From positions 7,611-13,765 of the forward strand of contig DCVC01000191.1 of the NCBI GenBank assembly GCA_002328625.1: a stretch of DNA of 6,155 nt. The letters run 5' to 3'. Source of the DNA: Bacteroidales bacterium UBA2198. GTDB taxonomy: Bacteria; Bacteroidota; Bacteroidia; Bacteroidales; VadinHA17. Each line of letters starts with the position of its first letter. Position 1 is the stretch's first letter. Positions 4,734 to 6,155 of the stretch are shown here, piece after piece. The notes beneath the pieces were generated by a model, which saw only the letters and a list, made by a program, of their open reading frames with translations, did no database searches and was not told the DNA's origin. The position numbers and the translations under genes are program-made.

Positions 4734-5429
4734 ATGACTAAACTTACTAAAAACCAGAAGCTTGCCAATGAGAAATTCGACAGGAACAAGCTTTATACGT
4801 TGACAGAAGCATCGGCATTGGTCAGGGAAATAACAACAACAAAATTTGATGCTTCAATCGATCTGGATGTAAGGTTAGGTATCGATCCAAGAAAATCCAA
4901 CCAGATGGTGCGCGGTGTTGTCTCACTCCCTCATGGTACAGGAAAACAGACTAGAGTTCTTGTACTGTGTACTCCTGACAAGGAAAGTGATGCAAAAGAA
5001 GCCGGTGCCGATCATGTAGGTCTTGATGACTATATTGAAAAGATCAAAGCTGGCTGGACAGATATTGATGTTATCATAACCATGCCATCCGTGATGGGGA
5101 AAGTCGGTCAGTTAGGCCGGATATTGGGCCCTCGGGGACTGATGCCTAACCCTAAAAGTGGAACTGTTACAATGGAAATTGGTAAGGCTGTTAAAGAAGT
5201 AAAGCAGGGGAAGATTGATTTCAAGGTTGATAAAAACGGGATCATTCATGCCTCAATAGGAAAAGTCTCATTCGAACCAGTTAAAATCGTCGAGAATGCA
5301 AGGGAATTTATCCATATGGTAAATAAACTGAAACCGGCCGCCGCAAAAGGAACCTACATCCGTAGCCTCTTTCTTTCAAGCACAATGAGTCCGGGCATTA
5401 AAATAGATCCTAAAGGTCTTGATGATTAA
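4734..5429 (+). CDS. rplA: 50S ribosomal protein uL1
   Basis: uL1 forms the mobile L1 stalk of the large subunit with 23S helices 76-78 and helps release tRNA from the E site. In several bacteria it also represses its own operon by binding the leader mRNA. The 231-residue product is of standard length. The conserved signature lies at about 121-144 (MGKVGQLGRILGPRGLMPNP and onward to SGTVT), and the basic strand VKEVKQGKIDFKVDKNGIIH follows at about 153-172. The two-domain layout is intact. The start fits the family (MTKLTKNQKL). The leader is A-rich (ttaacaaaaaa) without a Shine-Dalgarno. It lies 11 nt after rplK and 29 nt before rplJ. Confidence 0.98.
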   Translation: MTKLTKNQKLANEKFDRNKLYTLTEASALVREITTTKFDASIDLDVRLGIDPRKSNQMVRGVVSLPHGTGKQTRVLVLCTPDKESDAKEAGADHVGLDDYIEKIKAGWTDIDVIITMPSVMGKVGQLGRILGPRGLMPNPKSGTVTMEIGKAVKEVKQGKIDFKVDKNGIIHASIGKVSFEPVKIVENAREFIHMVNKLKPAAAKGTYIRSLFLSSTMSPGIKIDPKGLDD

Positions 5430-5458
5430 ATTGTAAAGTTAAAACTCAAAAAGGAATT

Positions 5459-5980
5459 ATGAGACGGGAAGAAAAAAATACTATTATAGACAGCCTTGCT
5501 GAGAGAATAAAAGAGTACAACCACTTTTATCTGACTGATACTGCTCAGCTGAATGCTGCTGATACAAGTGATCTCAGGAGAAAATGTTTTGAATCGGATA
5601 TTAAACTTATTGTCGTTAAAAACACTCTTCTGAAAAGAGCACTGGAGCAGTCTGAGGGTAACTTTGAAGAACTTTTTCCGGTTCTGAAAGGTACTACGTC
5701 CGTCATGTTTGCCAACAGCGGAAACGCTCCTGCAAAACTCATAAAGGAGTTCCGGAGGCGACATGATAAACCTTTGCTGAAAGGTGCATACGTCCAGGAA
5801 TCAGTTTATATCGGAGATAATATGCTCGACATGCTTGTCTTCGTAAAAACAAGGGATGAACTGATTGGAGATATTATTCTCCTTCTTCAGTCCCCCGCCA
5901 GGAACGTTATATCTGCACTACAGGCAGGAGGAAATAAAATTCATGGTGTTCTTGAAACACTTTCCAAAAAAGAAAAATAG
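5459..5980 (+). CDS. rplJ: 50S ribosomal protein uL10
   Basis: uL10 is the base of the ribosomal stalk: its N-terminal domain binds 23S rRNA next to uL11, and its long C-terminal helix carries the L12 dimers. The 173-residue product has the N-terminal domain to about 135 (HFYLTDTAQLNAADTSDLRR, IKLIVVKNTLLKRALE, LKGTTSVMFA) and a C-terminal part with LLLQSPARNVISALQAGGNKIHGVLETL that would form the L12-binding spine. The ATG at 5459 gives the family start MRREEKNTII; AAGGA at 5451-5455 is only 3 nt away, too close to be a normal Shine-Dalgarno. Only 29 nt separate it from rplA, so there is no room for a full separate L10 leader of the kind found in E. coli or Firmicutes. Confidence 0.97.
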   Translation: MRREEKNTIIDSLAERIKEYNHFYLTDTAQLNAADTSDLRRKCFESDIKLIVVKNTLLKRALEQSEGNFEELFPVLKGTTSVMFANSGNAPAKLIKEFRRRHDKPLLKGAYVQESVYIGDNMLDMLVFVKTRDELIGDIILLLQSPARNVISALQAGGNKIHGVLETLSKKEK

Positions 5981-6012
5981 TAAAAGTATAATTAATTAAA
6001 AATTCGATAAAA

Positions 6013-6155
6013 ATGGCAGATCTTAAGAAATTTGCAGAAGAACTGGTAAACCTGTCTGTTAAAGAGGTAAACGAACTGGCAAAAATACTAAAAGAAGATT
6101 ATGGTATTGAGCCTGCAGCCACAGCAGTAGCTGTAGCCGGCCCGGTTAGCGCTGG
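6013..6155 (+). CDS. rplL: 50S ribosomal protein bL12 (L7/L12), 5' part
   Basis: The frame from the ATG at 6013 gives 47 residues before the window ends. It opens MADLKKFAEELVNLSVKEVN, continues with ELAKILKEDYGIEP and enters an Ala/Val/Pro-rich stretch (AATAVAVAGPVSA). This is the N-terminal dimerisation domain of bL12, which binds uL10, followed by the flexible hinge. The C-terminal domain that recruits translation GTPases such as EF-Tu lies beyond the window. The gene is 32 nt after rplJ, and the A/T-rich leader shows no Shine-Dalgarno. The truncation is only the window edge. Confidence 0.95.
   Translation, partial: MADLKKFAEELVNLSVKEVNELAKILKEDYGIEPAATAVAVAGPVSA

Noticed and set aside
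1..6155. CRISPR array, insertion sequence, toxin-antitoxin or other accessory system
   Set aside because: I saw no spaced direct repeats, transposase or accessory genes; nearly all sequence is accounted for by conserved housekeeping genes.

Overview
The window is a conserved core segment of a bacterial chromosome, with every gene on the + strand. The organism is most likely a member of the Bacteroidota (class Bacteroidia or a close relative). This rests on four things: the gene order rpsU / tyrosine recombinase / short hpf / tRNAs / tuf / tRNA-Trp / secE / nusG / rplKAJL; protein sequences of Bacteroidota character (63-residue bS21, 395-residue EF-Tu, 63-residue SecE); a promoter with the Bacteroidota form TTTG-N20-TACATTTG ahead of the tRNA genes; and start codons that mostly lack a well-placed Shine-Dalgarno sequence and follow A-rich leaders. 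I cannot name a genus.

Layout. Positions 19-1480 hold rpsU (bS21), a XerC-type tyrosine recombinase and a short hibernation-promoting factor, closely spaced and probably cotranscribed. Positions 1481-1594 are an intergenic region with a weak hairpin plus T-run and then the tRNA promoter. Positions 1595-2029 hold four tRNA genes, Thr(TGT), Tyr(GTA), Gly(TCC) and Thr(GGT), followed by tuf (EF-Tu) at 2089-3276. A 13-bp perfect inverted repeat separates tuf from tRNA-Trp(CCA). The Trp gene lies 17 nt ahead of secE, which is followed by nusG. A second inverted repeat (10 bp) lies in the 83-nt gap before rplK (uL11), rplA (uL1), rplJ (uL10) and rplL (bL12, cut by the window end). No gene-free stretch exceeds 300 bases.

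How the parts fit. Nearly everything serves translation or its coupling to transcription and secretion: ribosomal proteins of the small subunit (bS21), the L1 stalk and the L11/L10/L12 stalk base, the factor that delivers aminoacyl-tRNA to the ribosome (EF-Tu), tRNAs, a ribosome hibernation factor, NusG and the SecE subunit of the protein-conducting channel. The recombinase is the functional outsider, though a familiar one at this locus.

I found no novel multi-gene system. The points most worth a second look are small. hpf has a perfect AGGAGGT with 6-nt spacing in an otherwise SD-poor region, while rpsU, whose product is linked to anti-SD masking in this phylum, shows none. Two strong inverted repeats sit between operon segments. 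Three of the five tRNAs carry a single non-pairing position in an otherwise intact stem.
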